Assembly (NCBI GenBank): GCA_030691775.1
Contig: JAUYDN010000237.1
Span: 1-5,941, forward strand
Length of the DNA: 5,941 nt
Direction: 5' to 3'
From: Dehalococcoidia bacterium
Lineage (GTDB): Bacteria; Chloroflexota; Dehalococcoidia; Dehalococcoidales; Fen-1064
Below are positions 4,789-5,941 of this stretch, in pieces. Position numbers and translations under genes: made by a program. The first letter of the stretch is position 1, and each line of letters opens with the position of its first letter. Under the pieces are notes generated by a model. It had not been told where the DNA came from and searched no databases. It saw only the letters and a program-made list of their open reading frames with translations.

Positions 4789-5565
4789 ATGACATACAAT
4801 ACTGTCCTGTTAGCCAGAGACGCCGGTATCGCTACAATCACACTGAACCGCCCGGAAGTACACAACGCCATGAACAGCCAGCTTAACCGCGACCTCAGGA
4901 CGGCACTGGAAGACGTGTCTGCGGATAAAGACATCCGTGTTGTAATCATCACCGGCGCCGGGGATAGAGCCTTCTCAGCAGGTAGAGACCTCAAAGAACT
5001 CAACGCGATGAAACCCAATGCCCTCGAATCGTGGGCGGCCCGTATGGGACAGACTGCCATCCATGCCACGGCGGGGATGACAAAACCCGTCATCGCGGCA
5101 ATTAACGGCTATGCCATCGGTGGAGGGCTGGAACTGGCACTCGCCTGCGATATGAGAATCGCTGCGGAAAATGCGACGTTCGCGCTCATGGAGATACGGC
5201 GCGGATTCTTTCCCGGAGGCGGGGCAACGTGGCGACTGGCGCCGCTCGTAGGCAAGGGCTGGGCGATGGAGATGATACTGAGCGGGGAGCCAATCGATGC
5301 TAAAACAGCGGAAAGAATCGGGCTGGTAAACCGGGTTGTGCCACGCGGGGAGCTGATGAATGCGGCGCGTTCGCTGGCGGAAAAGATTGCCGGGTGGAGC
5401 CCGGCGGCGGTCATGCTCGCCAAGCAAGCTATCAACCAGTCGATGTCCGCGCAGGAGGCAACGGGACTGAACATCGCCGTGGCACTGCGGGCACTGGCAG
5501 AGACCAACGAAGACCGGGTGACGGCGACGCGGGCGTTTGTGGAGAAGAAAGACAGGGAAAGCTAA
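4789..5565 (+). CDS. Enoyl-CoA hydratase/isomerase (crotonase) family protein
   Basis: The 258-residue length is standard for a monofunctional crotonase. The oxyanion-hole region is AFSAGRDLKEL (61-71) and NGYAIGGGLELALACD (106-121). The two catalytic glutamates expected for hydration are present with the usual 20-residue spacing: E115 in GGGLE and E135 in FALMEIRRGFFPGGG. SGEPIDAKTAERIGLVNRVV (165-184) and the C-terminal AFVEKKD are family features. Hydration of a trans-2-enoyl-CoA in fatty acid or amino acid catabolism is the likely reaction, but related isomerases and hydrolases share the fold and the acyl chain cannot be predicted. The ATG at 4789 is chosen for its AGGAGG; the frame opens earlier at a TTG (4687) without support. 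No other beta-oxidation gene lies nearby and it appears monocistronic. Confidence 0.92.
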   Translation: MTYNTVLLARDAGIATITLNRPEVHNAMNSQLNRDLRTALEDVSADKDIRVVIITGAGDRAFSAGRDLKELNAMKPNALESWAARMGQTAIHATAGMTKPVIAAINGYAIGGGLELALACDMRIAAENATFALMEIRRGFFPGGGATWRLAPLVGKGWAMEMILSGEPIDAKTAERIGLVNRVVPRGELMNAARSLAEKIAGWSPAAVMLAKQAINQSMSAQEATGLNIAVALRALAETNEDRVTATRAFVEKKDRES

Positions 5566-5651
5566 AGGCTAAAAGTTGCAGCTCAAAACCATAGCAAAAA
5601 ACTAAAAGCTGTCAACTCCATTATTCCCCGCTCAGTTTTGACTTGTTCATA

Positions 5652-5697
5652 GTGGCACCCCACAGTCGGGTTCACCCTGAAGGGACGCCTGTGCCAC
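5652..5697. repeat. GTGGCAC/GTGCCAC nested palindrome
   Basis: GTGGCAC (5652-5658) pairs with GTGCCAC (5691-5697). At the centre TTCA-CCC-TGAA (5671-5681) forms a further small hairpin. The right arm contains CGCCTGTGCCAC (5686-5697), identical to 408-419. This is likely a second, divergent member of the same dispersed repeat family. Confidence 0.5.
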
Positions 5698-5739
5698 CTG
5701 CTCTCTAGTACCTACTTGCGAAAATGCGTATGCTATTCT

Positions 5740-5771
5740 TTAAGCGTGAAAATTAACTTATTGAGCGTGAA
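5740..5771 (+). repeat. Tandem TTRAGCGTGAA motif, 21-bp period
   Basis: TTAAGCGTGAA (5740-5750) and TTGAGCGTGAA (5761-5771) start 21 bp apart, two turns of the helix. TTATTGAGCGTGA at 5758-5770 is an exact 13-base match to 1549-1561 inside the predicted aroF promoter. The spacing suits a regulator bound on one DNA face. No gene to be regulated remains on the plus strand before the insertion sequence. Confidence 0.4.
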
Positions 5772-5802
5772 CATAATAACGCTGATTTCTGCAACTAAGT
5801 AC

Positions 5803-5941
5803 TAGTGTCACGTCACAACTATAATGTCGGATAGAGTCGATGGAGTTTAACACGCGCGTCCCGTGCGGTGAATTGCCAGCAAACCTTTGCGTTGCGATTG
5901 TCACGATGAATCTGCCAAGCTGACACAGCTGCTTGGGCCTG
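5803..5941 (-). mobile_element. 3' end of an IS630-family insertion sequence (runs off the window)
   Basis: The element end is placed near a TA at 5803-5804 (CTAGTGTCACGTCAC), because IS630-family elements duplicate TA and the transposase stop codon falls only about 15 nt inside. GTCAC is repeated within the presumed terminal repeat. The exact boundary is uncertain, since the other end and its inverted repeat lie outside the window. Confidence 0.6.
5819..5941 (-). CDS. IS630-family transposase, C-terminal 40 residues (partial)
   Basis: Reading the minus strand from the window edge gives 40 codons without interruption, ending in TAG (5821-5819). The final residues include W-Q-IHRDNRNAKVCWQFT and the hallmark DARVKLHRLYP tail. 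This matches the C-terminus of IS630/DDE_3 transposases, which often end in DARIKLKxLYP. The DDE catalytic triad lies upstream, beyond base 5941, so completeness and activity cannot be judged. The enzyme would carry out cut-and-paste transposition into TA sites. Confidence 0.75.
   Translation of the reverse strand, partial: QAQAAVSAWQIHRDNRNAKVCWQFTARDARVKLHRLYPTL

Larger units (their letters stand above)
5566..5802. other. Non-coding gap between the crotonase gene and the insertion sequence
   Basis: No gene is supported. 5574-5617 holds an imperfect inverted repeat (AGTTGCAGCT against AGCTGTCAACT) of the same CTAAAAGCTG flavour as the 2927-3078 element. 5652-5697 holds a GTGGCAC/GTGCCAC palindrome, and 5740-5771 a tandem motif, both listed separately. 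TGCTATTCT (5731-5739) resembles an extended -10 box on the plus strand, so a promoter cut from its gene by the insertion is possible but unproven. Confidence 0.5.

Noticed and set aside
1..5941. CRISPR array, tRNA or rRNA genes
   Set aside because: I saw no regularly spaced repeats, cloverleaf or rRNA sequence; the repeats present are palindromic and dispersed.

Overview
This is a bacterial chromosomal window of moderately high GC, with sigma70-type promoter boxes and clear Shine-Dalgarno sequences. The lineage cannot be fixed from the sequence. The gene set (Thermotoga-type AroF, a DinB protein, an AIG2-like cyclotransferase, a DUF433/DUF5615 pair, a crotonase) together with gaps packed with short palindromic repeats would suit an anaerobic, Dehalococcoidia-like Chloroflexota or a similar environmental bacterium. 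That assignment is a tentative inference.

Layout. 1-480 has no credible gene and is made of palindromic repeat units, the best a 110-bp element at 7-116 with 13-bp perfect terminal inverted repeats. 481-1497 (minus) is a complete DAHP synthase, the first enzyme of the shikimate pathway. 1498-1818 holds its promoter and a composite GTGGGT/ACCCAC repeat. 1819-2337 (minus) is a DinB-fold putative metalloprotein, divergent from a gamma-glutamylcyclotransferase-like gene at 2521-2922 (plus). 2923-3086 is filled by one inverted-repeat element. It abuts a wrecked patatin-like phospholipase gene (3087-3267) whose tail runs tightly into an intact glycerophosphodiester phosphodiesterase (3271-3954). 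Next come a coupled 12-codon ORF, a 9-bp-stem palindrome and a two-gene DUF433/DUF5615 toxin-antitoxin module (4056-4648). 4789-5565 is an enoyl-CoA hydratase/isomerase family gene with a structured leader. 5566-5802 is repeat-rich non-coding DNA with a tandem 11-bp motif. From about 5803 the window enters the 3' end of an IS630-family element on the minus strand, whose transposase is cut by the window edge.

How the parts relate. Most genes look like independent transcription units. The exceptions are the toxin-antitoxin pair (4-nt overlap) and the patatin remnant plus phosphodiesterase. Those two would form a logical pair: acyl removal from phospholipid, then hydrolysis of the resulting glycerophosphodiester. 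The first step appears lost here. I see no clear new multi-gene system. The points most worth checking are the patatin deletion scar, the several repeat families occupying almost every gap, the motif shared between the aroF promoter and 5740-5771, and the possible operator in front of the toxin-antitoxin module.
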